Source: Streptomyces sp. NBC_01275 (GTDB lineage Bacteria > Actinomycetota > Actinomycetes > Streptomycetales > Streptomycetaceae). Taken from it: DNA of 64,000 nt. The stretch covers positions 1,364,001-1,428,000 of the forward strand of contig NZ_JAPEOZ010000001.1 of the NCBI RefSeq assembly GCF_026340655.1. The letters run 5' to 3'. Of the stretch, positions 1 through 8,798 are shown piece by piece. The position numbers were made by a program, and so were the translations under genes. Each line of letters begins with the position of its first letter. Positions within the stretch are counted from its first letter, which is position 1. The notes under the pieces are model-generated. The model saw nothing but the letters and a program-made list of their open reading frames with translations, was not told where the DNA came from and ran no database searches.

Positions 1-1
1 A

Positions 2-295
2 CAGAGTCACGGAGAGCCTCTTCGGCAGAGGTGGAACCGCCGACTCGAAGTGCTGGGCGAGGACCCGTTCGGTGATCCCCACCGTCCCTCCGAGCCCCGA
101 ATCGAAGTGGCCACCTACCCCGAAGTCATCGTGCTCACCGGCCTGTTCACCTCCCCGCACTGGCGCGACCACCCCCAACTGCCTGCAGAGGCAGCACGCC
201 GTTTGGGCGTTGCTCAGACCCAGCTCGGACCGGGACTGGTCCGGAAACTGCCACCTTCACTGCGAACCCTGGAGCAGGGCGTCTCACCACCCTGA
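2..295 (+). CDS. 3' end of an unidentified protein gene (cut by window edge)
   Basis: The frame is open from the window edge to a TGA at 293-295, giving the last 97 residues of a protein whose start lies outside. Codon use is typical of the neighbours. The segment around 'EDPFGDPHRP' and 'TYPEVIVLTGLF' suggests a TniQ-like C-terminus (a transposition or DNA-binding helper family), but that is a recollection of wording, not a firm match. Next to it lies a methyltransferase remnant, so this edge may be a decayed accessory region. Confidence 0.4.
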   Translation, partial: QSHGEPLRQRWNRRLEVLGEDPFGDPHRPSEPRIEVATYPEVIVLTGLFTSPHWRDHPQLPAEAARRLGVAQTQLGPGLVRKLPPSLRTLEQGVSPP

Positions 296-436
296 CAATG
301 CCCAGCTCAGGAACCACCGGTCTCGCCATGATCGATGAGACGCGAACCCGGCGCCGCGCTCAGCCCGCCCCGAAGCCCGGGCCTCCACGCTCTGAGTCGC
401 AACCCAACCTGTCACCCCCCAGGTCAGCGGCCCTCT

Positions 437-832
437 CTCGCCCCGGCGGAGTCGGATCCGCTGTCGCGCGCGATGCCGGCCGCGTTCGCCGAAGCCGTGC
501 GGGCGGCCGACCGCGGACCGGTCGCGGATCTGGGATGCGGGCCGGGCAAGGTCACGGCGCATCTGGCGGACCCGGGGGCGCCCACGCCCGGCGGCCTGCT
601 GATGCTGGCCGGCCATGTGGGCGACGACCAGCGTCTGCGTCCGGCGCAGGCGTACGGCGGCCATCCGGTGTCCTACGAGACCCGCCTGCCGGCGACGGAA
701 CGGATCGTCGAGCTGCTGACACGGGCCGGGCTCGCGATCACCGCCCGACTGGTGCAGGAGCGCGCTGAAGGAGCGAAGAGGACGATCGCCACCGTTCTGG
801 CCCGCAAGCCCGAACACCCCTCGATGTCATAG
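437..832 (+). pseudogene. SAM-dependent methyltransferase remnant with an internal deletion
   Basis: One frame joins the glycine-rich SAM-binding motif I ('VADLGCGPGKVTAHLA') directly to a typical C-terminal part of a class I methyltransferase ('PGGLLMLAGHVGDD', then 'AYGGHPVSYETRLP' and a final 'ARKP'). In intact members roughly 70 residues, including motifs II and III, separate these parts (family knowledge). Here about ten residues do. The N-terminus is also short: the first in-frame ATG (473) lies just before motif I, and upstream sequence is not methyltransferase-like. The frame remains open, so a protein of about 119 residues could be made, but it should not fold as an enzyme. Confidence 0.65.
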
Positions 833-865
833 CCGGTCCAGCCGCTCCAGCCGCTCCAGCCGGTC
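833..865. repeat. short 9-bp tandem repeat
   Basis: About three and a half copies of the 9-mer CCGCTCCAG and close variants lie immediately beyond the stop codon of the minus-strand dehydrogenase gene. No function can be inferred. It is one of several short tandem arrays in the first 19 kb. Confidence 0.8.
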
Positions 866-1929
866 TACCGATCCAGCCGGTCGCGGTACCACCCGGCCGT
901 CCCCGCGAGGCGGCTCAGCGGGCCCGGGCCCGGCGACAGTCCCGTCCGCTTCCACAGTTCGTCGGCGAGATACCAGTGGTCCTGGGCGGCCAGCGAGAAC
1001 TGGCGCTCGGACGCCCGCCCCGGCGTGGCCCGCAGCCGCTCCAGGCAGACCGGCAGCGGCCAGTCGGCGTCCGGGCGCGGCGGCAGCACACCGTGGGCTG
1101 CAAGTTCGGCCAGCAGGTCGCCGATGCGCACGGGGTCCGGATGGCCCGCGTGGTAGACGCCGGGCGGCACCCGACGCGGGCCGACGGCGACGGCGGCGAT
1201 CAGACGGGCCAGATCGCCGACGTCCATCACGGTCAGCAGCGCGCGCCCACCGTCCCACTCCGCCGGCACCCGCTCGACCAGCTCCCGCAGCGCCGGGACG
1301 ACCCACCGGTCCCCGGCCCCGAGCACGATCCCCGGCCGGAGCACGACGGCCCCCGCCCGGCGCGCGTACGCCTCCCCCGCCAACCGGGTCCGGCTCACGA
1401 CGGACACCGGCTCGGCCGGCATCTCGTCCACCTCGACGCCCCGGTGCGGCCCGGCGCCGTAGACCGCCGCCGTAGACAGGTGCACCACCCGGCGGACCCC
1501 GGCCCGCGTCGCCTCCGCCATCAGCGCACGGGCGCCGTCGACGTTGACCGCCTCGCCCAGCCGCTCCTCCGCGCCGATGTACGAGGCGAGGTGGACGACC
1601 GCCCGTGCCCCCTCGCACAGCCCGCGCACCGCGGCCGGATCCGCCAGGTCGCCGCGCACCCACTCGACAGGGCCGCTGCCCGCTCCCTCGGGTATCCGGC
1701 GCACCAGCGCGCGCACCCGCACGGCCCGGTCGGCGCCGCCCCGCCCGTTCCGGTCCCGTAACGCGCGCAGCGTGTGCGACCCGATGAAACCGGTGGCGCC
1801 CGTCAGCACCACCGGGCCGAGTCCGCCGTCGCCACCACCGCCACTGTTGCCACCACCGCCACCGCCACTGTTGCCACCACCGCTGTTGCCACCACCGCTG
1901 TCGCCGTCGCCGACCGCCGTGTCGTCCAC
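865..1929 (-). CDS. NAD(P)-dependent epimerase/dehydratase, extended SDR, atypical active site
   Basis: Rossmann-fold protein of 354 residues. The nucleotide-binding motif 'TGATGFIG' is at about residues 43-50, followed by 'GDLADP', 'VVHLAS' and 'STAAVYG', the normal order of extended SDR epimerases. The catalytic YxxxK is absent: the aligned segment reads 'VSRTRLAGE', with Val for Tyr and Arg for Lys, so classical hydride-transfer chemistry is doubtful. The first 40 residues are a Gly/Asn/Ser linker built from a DNA repeat. The GTG at 1929 was chosen because GAGGAA lies just upstream. An in-frame start at 2064 would add 45 poorly conserved residues. The gene diverges from the PhzF gene. Substrate unknown. 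Confidence 0.75.
   Translation of the reverse strand: MDDTAVGDGDSGGGNSGGGNSGGGGGGNSGGGGDGGLGPVVLTGATGFIGSHTLRALRDRNGRGGADRAVRVRALVRRIPEGAGSGPVEWVRGDLADPAAVRGLCEGARAVVHLASYIGAEERLGEAVNVDGARALMAEATRAGVRRVVHLSTAAVYGAGPHRGVEVDEMPAEPVSVVSRTRLAGEAYARRAGAVVLRPGIVLGAGDRWVVPALRELVERVPAEWDGGRALLTVMDVGDLARLIAAVAVGPRRVPPGVYHAGHPDPVRIGDLLAELAAHGVLPPRPDADWPLPVCLERLRATPGRASERQFSLAAQDHWYLADELWKRTGLSPGPGPLSRLAGTAGWYRDRLDR
1831..1903. repeat. in-frame GGN/GGC mini-repeat encoding a Gly-Asn-Ser linker
   Basis: On the minus strand, units like GGTGGCAACAGCGGT recur about five times and encode runs of Gly with Asn-Ser interruptions, ahead of the Rossmann domain of the dehydrogenase. Copy number probably varies between strains, because slippage would keep the frame. 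Confidence 0.85.
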
Positions 1930-2081
1930 AACCGTTTCCTCGCTCTCGTGTGCGGGAGCCGCCGCGCCGCGCCCGGGAAGGATCCCCAGCGAAGTGTCCA
2001 GCAGACGCACACGGAAACCAGGTCCAGGACTCACGGATTGGCCTTGGCCCGCCGCGTCCCCCACCCTCTACCGTCACCGGC

Positions 2082-2891
2082 ATGCGGATTCGAATCGTCG
2101 ACGCCTTCACCGACCGCCCCTTCGCCGGCAACCCGGCCGGGGTCCTGCTCCTCGACGCCTTCCCCGGCGACGACCGGCTCCAGAACGTGGCCCTGGAGGT
2201 CAACCACGCCGAGACGGCGTTCGCCCACCCGCTCCCCACGGGCGGCGAGGCCGACTGGGCGCTGCGCTGGTTCACACCCGTCGCCGAGGTCGACCTGTGC
2301 GGCCACGCGACGCTCGCCACGGCCCACGTCCTGCACACCACGGGCGCCCACCAGGGCCCGGTGCGGTTCGCCACCCGCAGTGGAGTGCTCGTCGCCACGC
2401 CCGCCGCCGACGGCTCGATCACCCTGGACTTCCCGACCGCCCCGCTGACGGAGGTCGAGCTCCCCGACGGCGTCGCCGAGGCCCTGGGCGCGAAGCCGCT
2501 CGCCACCTACGACACCGGCCCGCGCATCGGAGACCTGCTGCTCGAACTCGCCGACGAGCAGGCCGTCCTCGCCCTGGCCCCCGACCACAAGGCCCTCGCC
2601 GACAGCTCCCGACGCGGTGTCATCGCCACCGCCCGCGCCGAAGACCCCGCCCGCGGCTACGACTTCGTCTCCCGCTGCTTCCTCCCGAACGTCGGCATCG
2701 ACGAGGACCCGGTCACCGGCAGCGCCCACACCGCCCTGGCCCCGTACTGGTCCGAGCGCCTCGGGCGCGCCGAGCTCACCGGTCTGCAGGCCTCCCCCCG
2801 CTCCGGCCGCGTCCGCACCGAACTGCGCGGCGACCGCACCCTGTTGAGCGGCCGCGCGGTCACCGTCATCGAGGGCGAACTGCTCGTCTAG
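2082..2891 (+). CDS. PhzF family isomerase-like protein
   Basis: Protein of 269 residues with the PhzF/diaminopimelate-epimerase double fold. The start 'MRIRIVDAFTDRPFAGNPAGV' is typical of the family, and the catalytic Glu lies in 'NHAETAFAH' (about residue 45). 'WFTPVAEVDLCGHATLATAH' (split here only for description) and 'GIDEDPVTGSAHTALAP' are the two phosphate/substrate loop signatures. PhzF itself isomerises a dihydro-hydroxyanthranilate in phenazine synthesis, but no phenazine genes lie nearby, so this is one of the many housekeeping paralogues of unknown substrate. ATG 2082 was chosen because the conserved N-terminus begins there, although the frame is open further upstream. Confidence 0.9.
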   Translation: MRIRIVDAFTDRPFAGNPAGVLLLDAFPGDDRLQNVALEVNHAETAFAHPLPTGGEADWALRWFTPVAEVDLCGHATLATAHVLHTTGAHQGPVRFATRSGVLVATPAADGSITLDFPTAPLTEVELPDGVAEALGAKPLATYDTGPRIGDLLLELADEQAVLALAPDHKALADSSRRGVIATARAEDPARGYDFVSRCFLPNVGIDEDPVTGSAHTALAPYWSERLGRAELTGLQASPRSGRVRTELRGDRTLLSGRAVTVIEGELLV

Positions 2892-2916
2892 GACCTGTCG
2901 GGGAAGGCCGGGCTGC

Positions 2917-3696
2917 TCACGCCGTGGGCAGCCACCCCACCTTCCCCGCCAGCAGCGCGTACCCGACGAACGCCCCGATGTCGAGCAGTGAATGGGCCAC
3001 CACCAGGGGGCCCACCCGGCCCCAGCGCCGGTAGAGGTAGACGAACACCACGCCCATCACCATGTTGCCGATGAAGCCGCCGATGCCCTGGTAGAGGTGG
3101 TACGAGCCGCGCAGCACGGCGCTGGCGACCAGCGCGGTCCCCGGCGTCCAGCCCAACTGGCCGAGCCGGCGCAGCAGATAGCCGACGACGATGACCTCTT
3201 CGAGGATCGCGTTCTGCAGCGCGGACAGGATCAGCACCGGATACTTCCACCACACGTCGGGCAGCGCCTCCGGCACCACGGTGAGGTTGAAGCCGAGGCC
3301 GCGCGCCGCCAGGTAGAAGGCGATGCCGGTGCTGCCGATCACCGCCGCGATCGCCGCCCCGCGCCCGAGGTCCGGCCACGGCCGGGTGCGGTCGAAGCCC
3401 AGCGTCCGCAGCCCCTGCCCCTCGCGCAGCAGGAAGTGCGCGACGAGGGCGACGGGCACGAGCGCCGTGGCGATGCCGAAGAGCTGCCAGGCGAGATCGA
3501 GCCAGGGACGGCCCGGCGCGGCCGAGGCGTTGAGCGTCGCCGCCTGGTCCTTGAGCCCTCCCGGCCGGGTGACCGATCCGACAAAACTGATCAGGGCGGA
3601 AACACCGCTCGCACCGAGCGAAAGCCCCAGAACGAGCAGCGTCTCGTCCCGGAAGATCCGTCGCGAGAGCCGCTCCTGCGGAAATGATTCAGCCAC
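2917..3696 (-). CDS. CPBP family intramembrane metalloprotease
   Basis: Membrane protein of 259 residues with about seven hydrophobic segments. It carries the CPBP/Abi (CAAX-protease-like) signatures in order: 'ILEEVIVVGYLLRR' (the EExxxxR motif), 'RGSYHLYQG' (metal-binding His), then 'FIGNMVMGVVF' and 'AHSLLDI' (second His). These residues are the expected catalytic set for glutamic-type intramembrane proteases. Target unknown. The GTG at 3696 has GGAGG upstream. The gene converges with the PhzF gene, leaving only 25 bp between stops, and diverges from the VWA gene. Confidence 0.9.
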   Translation of the reverse strand: MAESFPQERLSRRIFRDETLLVLGLSLGASGVSALISFVGSVTRPGGLKDQAATLNASAAPGRPWLDLAWQLFGIATALVPVALVAHFLLREGQGLRTLGFDRTRPWPDLGRGAAIAAVIGSTGIAFYLAARGLGFNLTVVPEALPDVWWKYPVLILSALQNAILEEVIVVGYLLRRLGQLGWTPGTALVASAVLRGSYHLYQGIGGFIGNMVMGVVFVYLYRRWGRVGPLVVAHSLLDIGAFVGYALLAGKVGWLPTA

Positions 3697-3911
3697 CTAC
3701 CCCGCCTCCACCAGCACACGTGCCTCCAGTTGCGTAAACCCGCCGCATCCCTGTCCCTGTCTCGCTAGGGTCTCGAAAAAAGTTACGAGGATCGTGCGTG
3801 ACAGACCGTCGGGGGGACGGGCGCCGTACGGGGCGTCCCTCCCCTTCGCCTGCCGTGCGGCGGAAATCCGCCACTAAGGACGACAGGTCGACAGGGAGGG
3901 GCACCACCGTC

Positions 3912-5690
3912 ATGGGACGTCACAGCTTGCCCGATCAGTACGGGGCGGGCGGCAGCGACCCCCGTCCTCGCAGGCGCCGTCGCTCCGTGGCCCTCGCGAC
4001 CGCCCTCGTCCTCACCGTCGCCGGCTCCGCCGCGGCCGCCGTGCAGAGCGGGCTGCTCTCCTTCGGCTCCTCCTGCCGCGAGCACCCCGTGCGGCTGACC
4101 GTGGCCGCGTCCCCGGACCTGGCCCCGGCGCTGACGGTCGCGGCGAAGCAGGCGCGCGACAGCGGCCTCACCTCCGACGGGCAGTGCCTGGCCGTCACCG
4201 TCTCGGCGCGCGAGTCGTCCGAGGTCACGGACACGCTCGCCGCGGGGAAAGACCCGCACGCCCAGGTGTGGGTGGCCGACTCGGACCTGTGGGTCCAGCG
4301 AGTCACCGCCGACCACGGGGCGACCCAGGTGACCGTCACGGGCAACGTCGCCTCCACTCCCGTCGGGGTGGCGATGACGCCCACCGCCGCGAAGTCGTTG
4401 GGCTGGCCGAAGAAGACGTACAGCTGGCTCGAGCTGGCCGGGGCCACCCTGCGGGACGACTCCGTGCGGCTCGGTGCGGCCGATCCGGCGCGCAGCGCGA
4501 CCGGGCTGCTGGCGCTGACGCGGCTCAGCGCCGCCGCGACCGCGGTCAAGGACGGGGACACCCTGGCCGCGGCGATGATGAAAACGCTCTCGCAGCACGC
4601 CTCCGCCACCGACCCGCAGGTCCTGCGGACGCTCCCGCGCGACGCCTCGGCGGCCGAACAGGACAACCCCGAGCGCAACCAGGCGGTCGTCGTCACCGAG
4701 CAGGCCGCGTTCACCCACAACTCCGCCGCGGAGGCCGGCGCCCGCCTCGACCTCTTCTACCCGAAGGACGGCTCGCCCCGGCTCGACTACCCGTACACGC
4801 TCGTCGACAAGACGAGGCTGAGCACCGACGAGAGCCGGGCGGCACTGCGGTTCATGACGTATCTGCGCCTGCCCGAGCAGCACAGACTGCTACGGGAACA
4901 CGGCTTCCGGACGTCGGACTACGACGCCCCGCGGGCGGTGGTGACCACGGCCGGCGGCCGCAGCCCCCAGCCCTACGCCGAACCGGCCGCCCAGCCCGCC
5001 TCGGACACGGCCGTGGAGGAGGCGCTGGGCATGTGGACGATCACCGTGCAGAGCGCCCGGCTCACCACGGTCGTCGACGCCTCCTCCTCCATGGCGGAGC
5101 CGGTGCCCGGCACGGGCCGCTCCCGCATGGACGTCACCAAGGCCTCCCTGCTCCGGGCCCTCGCCGCCTTCACCCCCGACGACGAGATCGGCCTGTGGGA
5201 GTTCTCCGCCAAGCTGGACGGCGACCGGGACTACCGCGTCCTGGTCCCGACCGGGCGGCTCGGCGACAGCGCGGCCGACGGCGACGGCACCCAGCGGGAC
5301 GCGCTGTCGGCGGCCTTCGCGGACCTCGCCCCCGTGGCGAACGGCGCGACGGGTCTGTACGACACCACCCTCGCCGCGTACAAGGCGGCGACCTCCTCCT
5401 ATGTCAAGGGCGAGTTCAACGCCCTGGTGATCCTCACCGACGGAGTCAACCAGGACCCGGGCAGCATCTCCCGCACCACCCTCCTCACCGAACTCCAGAA
5501 GCTCGCCAGCCCCCAGCGCCCGGTCCCCCTCATCATGATCGCCGTAGGTCCCGACGCCGACCGAGAAGAGGCCGACCAGATAGCCCAGGCCACCGGAGGC
5601 TCGGGCCAGTCGGTGAGCGACCCGGCCCAGATCCAGACGGTGATCCTGAAGGCGATCGTGGCAGCGGGCACACAGGAAAGCCCGAACTAG
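3912..5690 (+). CDS. secreted substrate-binding-like / von Willebrand factor A fusion protein
   Basis: Protein of 592 residues. An Arg-rich N-terminus and hydrophobic stretch (residues 19-45, 'RRRRRSVALATALVL') form a signal peptide or anchor. Residues 50-370 resemble a periplasmic solute-binding fold ('VRLTVAASPDLAPAL', 'VWVADSDLW', 'YPYTLVDK'). Residues 400-590 are a VWA domain with an intact MIDAS: 'DASSSM' (DxSxS), the downstream Thr in 'GATGLYDTT', and 'LTDGVNQDPG'. Such fusions are common in actinomycetes and are thought to bind ligands or proteins at the cell surface in a metal-dependent way; the ligand is unknown. ATG 3912 was chosen because it directly precedes the signal region. Confidence 0.85.
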   Translation: MGRHSLPDQYGAGGSDPRPRRRRRSVALATALVLTVAGSAAAAVQSGLLSFGSSCREHPVRLTVAASPDLAPALTVAAKQARDSGLTSDGQCLAVTVSARESSEVTDTLAAGKDPHAQVWVADSDLWVQRVTADHGATQVTVTGNVASTPVGVAMTPTAAKSLGWPKKTYSWLELAGATLRDDSVRLGAADPARSATGLLALTRLSAAATAVKDGDTLAAAMMKTLSQHASATDPQVLRTLPRDASAAEQDNPERNQAVVVTEQAAFTHNSAAEAGARLDLFYPKDGSPRLDYPYTLVDKTRLSTDESRAALRFMTYLRLPEQHRLLREHGFRTSDYDAPRAVVTTAGGRSPQPYAEPAAQPASDTAVEEALGMWTITVQSARLTTVVDASSSMAEPVPGTGRSRMDVTKASLLRALAAFTPDDEIGLWEFSAKLDGDRDYRVLVPTGRLGDSAADGDGTQRDALSAAFADLAPVANGATGLYDTTLAAYKAATSSYVKGEFNALVILTDGVNQDPGSISRTTLLTELQKLASPQRPVPLIMIAVGPDADREEADQIAQATGGSGQSVSDPAQIQTVILKAIVAAGTQESPN

Positions 5691-5719
5691 AGCAATCGGC
5701 CGCTGCACCGACCCGAACC

Positions 5720-7234
5720 TCACACGGGCACCGGCTCAGGCAACCCCACAGGCCACGTATGCACCGGCTCCCCCAGATGCATCAGCTCCGCATACCGACG
5801 CGTCGTCGCGGCCAGCGCAGCGCCCCGTGGCATCCCCGCCTCCACCGCCCGATGGAAGGTCTCCACCTGCCAGGTCGCCCCGTTGGCCCGCCGCCGGCAC
5901 CGCTCGTCGATGACGCCCAGGTACAGGTCCCGATCGGCCGGTTCCACCCCCCACGCGTCCAGCCCGACCTCCGCCAGCGGCAACAGCTCGTCCCGTACGA
6001 GACTCACCGCGTCCACCTCCCCGAGCCCGCCCAGCCGTCCGCGCCGCGGCCACTGCAGGCGCGCGTCGATGCCGTGGCGGCACGCGGCGTCGAAGTTGGC
6101 TTCGGCCACCTCGAACGGCAGCCGGGTCCACACCGGCCGGGACTCCTCGGCCAGCGCGCGGACGACGCCGTAGTAGAAGGCCGCGTTGGCGACCACGTCG
6201 GTCACGGTGGGCCCGGCGGGCAGGACGCGGTTCTCCACGCGCAGGTGCGGGACGCCGTCGGCGATGCCGTAGACGGGCCGGTTCCAGCGGTAGACGGTGC
6301 CGTTGTGGAGCACGAGCTCGGCGAGCGAGGGCACCCCGCCCGCCTCCAGGACCTCCAGCGGGTCCTCCTCGTCGCAGAGGGGCAGCAGCGCCGGGAAGAA
6401 GCGCAGGTTCTCCTCGAAGAGCTCGTACGCCGAGCTGATCCACCGCTCCCCGAACCAGGTCCGCGGCCGTACACCCTGTGCCTGGAGTTCCGGCGGCCGG
6501 GTGTCGGTGGCCTGGAGGAACAGCGGCGGGCGGGATTCGCGCCACAGTTCGCGGCCGAAGAGGAACGGCGAGTTGGCGCCGACGGCGATCTGCGCGGCGA
6601 CGACGGCCTGCGCCGCGTTCCACACGTCGGCGAACCGGGCCGGTGTGACCTGTAGATGCAGCTGCACGGAGGTGCAGGCGGCCTCCGGGACGATCGACTT
6701 CGAGGTGCACGACAGCCGCTCCACGCCCTCGATGTCGAGGACGAAGTCCTCTCCCCGGGCAGCGACGATCTGATCGTTCAGGAGGGTGTAGCGGTCGACG
6801 TCGGAAAGGTTGGTGGAGACCAGGTCGTCCCGGTCGAGCGTCGGCAGAATACCGATCATCACGATTCCCGCGTCGACCTCGCCCGCCTTTCGATGGGCAT
6901 ATGCCAGCGACGTGCGAAGTTCCTCGGCGAGCCGGTCGAATACCCGACCGCCCAATCGATGTGGGGCTATGTTGACTTCCAGGTTGAACATGGCGAGTTC
7001 TGTTTGGAAATCACGGCTCGCGATCCTCTCGAGGACTTGCCCATTCAGCATTTTCGGCAGGCCGTCGGCGCCCGCGAGATTCAGCTCGATCTCCAGCCCC
7101 ATGAGGTTCTTGGGGCGGTCGAAGCGCTTCTGGTCCAGAAGCCGCTCCAACCCCGTCAGACACCGCCGGAGCTTGTCCCGGTAGTGCTGACGGTCGGACA
7201 GGTCGAACGCGCCTGCCACGACCTTCTCCCCCAT
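5720..7234 (-). CDS. glutamate-cysteine ligase family (GCS2) carboxylate-amine ligase
   Basis: Protein of 504 residues matching the GCS2/YbdK-like ATP-grasp-type ligases that form gamma-glutamyl bonds. Visible signatures are 'LMGLEIELNLA' near residue 45 (metal-binding Glu residues), 'FNLEVNIAPHRLGG' near residue 85, 'CTSVQLHLQV' near residue 190, and 'PHLRVENRVLPAGPTV' near residue 330. Streptomyces makes mycothiol and ergothioneine rather than glutathione. EgtA, which makes gamma-glutamylcysteine for ergothioneine, is one possible role, but no egt genes are adjacent and the length also fits generic carboxylate-amine ligases. The ATG at 7234 starts just before the conserved region, and the frame upstream is non-conserved. 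Confidence 0.8.
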   Translation of the reverse strand: MGEKVVAGAFDLSDRQHYRDKLRRCLTGLERLLDQKRFDRPKNLMGLEIELNLAGADGLPKMLNGQVLERIASRDFQTELAMFNLEVNIAPHRLGGRVFDRLAEELRTSLAYAHRKAGEVDAGIVMIGILPTLDRDDLVSTNLSDVDRYTLLNDQIVAARGEDFVLDIEGVERLSCTSKSIVPEAACTSVQLHLQVTPARFADVWNAAQAVVAAQIAVGANSPFLFGRELWRESRPPLFLQATDTRPPELQAQGVRPRTWFGERWISSAYELFEENLRFFPALLPLCDEEDPLEVLEAGGVPSLAELVLHNGTVYRWNRPVYGIADGVPHLRVENRVLPAGPTVTDVVANAAFYYGVVRALAEESRPVWTRLPFEVAEANFDAACRHGIDARLQWPRRGRLGGLGEVDAVSLVRDELLPLAEVGLDAWGVEPADRDLYLGVIDERCRRRANGATWQVETFHRAVEAGMPRGAALAATTRRYAELMHLGEPVHTWPVGLPEPVPV

Positions 7235-7807
7235 CGAAGCATCCCTCCTCGCATGGGCGGGCCGGTCGTCCGGCCGCCGGTCTCCCGGGTCAGGGGGGAT
7301 GATGCCCAGCCCGCACGATCGATAACGTCCCCCTTCGGCCCGGCACCCAGTAGGCTGACCGGAAGTGAACGGGATGTGACCGGAGGCACATTCACCGGGC
7401 ATGCGACGGAGCGCTCTTTCGCGAACTCCGAAACTCGGGAACTCGTGAAAAACGCCGACGACAATGGGCCGACCGCCCGGAACACATATCCCGAGGTCAT
7501 CGCCGCGCCGCACCCTCTGAATCGGGATCATTCACACCTATCGTCGACCGAATGGACCCTTGCCGAGTGTCCCGGAATCGACTAGACGAAACACAGCCTG
7601 AACACGTTTCGTATAAACTCCGCGAACAAGGCAGAGAAGGCTGGCGCCACGGTCGAAGGAGCCTGTCGTCGAGGTGACGGCGGGCCATCGGCGCACCCCG
7701 GTTTCCGAGACCCCGGCCCCCGCCTCTCCGACCTCGAGAGCTAGCTGACAGCGCCGTCCGCCCCCGCCCTCGCGCCACTGTGCCTGTCGAATGAGAGGCG
7801 ACCCACC
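7235..7807. other. 573-bp intergenic region between divergent genes
   Basis: No convincing gene on either strand: the short open frames here lack a ribosome site and have poor codon bias. A GGCCGG-TCGT-CCGGCC hairpin lies at 7260-7275 in the leader of the ligase gene. An AT-rich TATAAA at 7612-7617 could be a -10 element for the downstream gene, but no matching -35 box was found. Base composition is less GC-rich at 7540-7620 than in the flanking genes, as expected for a promoter region. Confidence 0.4.
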
Positions 7808-8398
7808 ATGCCGCTGCATGTCCCCCCGGCTCCCGCGCCCGCCCTGCGCTCCGTCCTCACGGCACTCGGTTCCCCCACCGCGGTCCGTGAAGCCCGGACC
7901 CCTTCCCTGCGCACCGCCCAGACAGACGCCACCCCCGAACTCCCGTTGCCCCTGCACGTACTGGACCGGATCACTCCCGAAGGCGTGAGCGCGACCCGGC
8001 TGGCCGGCTGGCGGTTCCTGATCCGCTGCGGCGACCGGGCGGTCGCCGCGGCCGAGACCCGGCTCACCCCGGACGGCTGGGCGTTCTCCCATTTCTTCGA
8101 GGGGCCTTACATCGCCTCCACCGAACGCGCGCTGCGCCAGGCGGAGTCGATCGCCCAGCCCTTCCAGGCACGCCTGCTGTCCGTGCCCGGCCTCTACATG
8201 CTCACGCTCTGGCTGCACGGCGACCACGAATCCGACGGCTCCGGCGGCCACCCCGCCGCGACCGACCTGCTGGTGCCGCTGGCCCCGGCGCCACCCGGCA
8301 TCGCGGCCCACCGGCCGCACCGGGTCGCCGAGTTGCTCCCGATGCTGACCCTCCGAGTCACCCCGACGACGACGCCCCTGCTCGGCTCACCGGCCTGA
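7808..8398 (+). CDS. conserved hypothetical protein, 196 residues
   Basis: Open frame with normal Streptomyces codon bias, and AGAGG about nine bases before the ATG. The Pro-rich N-terminus (residues 1-50) is followed by a denser segment with 'WRFLIRCGDRAVAAAETRLTP' (first 20 residues typical of a beta-rich fold) and 'FFEGPYIASTERALRQAE'. No signal peptide, transmembrane helix or known catalytic motif is visible. The family is not recognised. A stem-loop at 8440-8467 probably terminates its transcript. Confidence 0.65.
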   Translation: MPLHVPPAPAPALRSVLTALGSPTAVREARTPSLRTAQTDATPELPLPLHVLDRITPEGVSATRLAGWRFLIRCGDRAVAAAETRLTPDGWAFSHFFEGPYIASTERALRQAESIAQPFQARLLSVPGLYMLTLWLHGDHESDGSGGHPAATDLLVPLAPAPPGIAAHRPHRVAELLPMLTLRVTPTTTPLLGSPA

Positions 8399-8439
8399 TC
8401 CACCCGCCCGGCGGCCGCCAGGCCGCCCGAACCCCCGTG

Positions 8440-8467
8440 CCCCGTCACCGCGGCCCCGGTGACGGGG
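8440..8467 (+). terminator. rho-independent-like hairpin
   Basis: CCCCGTCACCG pairs with CGGTGACGGGG around a 6-nt loop, about 40 bp beyond the stop of the 196-residue gene. There is no U-tract, as is usual in Streptomyces. Confidence 0.6.
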
Positions 8468-8798
8468 TACGGTGCTGTCCCTGACCGCGCAGCACCCGCG
8501 CCGGCGCCCTCGCCCCGTCCGGACTAGCCCCATCCGGCCACCCGGAACCACCCGAAGTGACAGTGCAGTTGCGATGAACCGCCCGCGCGGGTGATGCGTC
8601 CTCAACCTGTGAGAAGCGGTGCCGCGAAATACCTGCGGAACGACGTCCGTAGGGCAACACTGGGTTCGAACCGACTTATCACAACGGGGGGCGGCCATGA
8701 ACGACACTTCACGCCGCGCGACAGACACGACAGACACAGACACGACAGCCCTGCCACACCTCACGCCACATCTCACGCCAGAGCGGAAGTTCCCATCC

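Noticed and set aside
2082..2891. Part of a phenazine biosynthesis cluster
   Set aside because: Only a PhzF-like protein is present; no phzA-G partners flank it.
4184..6655. An 823-codon open frame on the plus strand across the VWA and ligase genes
   Set aside because: It is out of frame with the VWA gene and antisense to the ligase gene. Its translation is Arg/Pro/Gly-rich with no domain, as expected from high-GC shadow frames.
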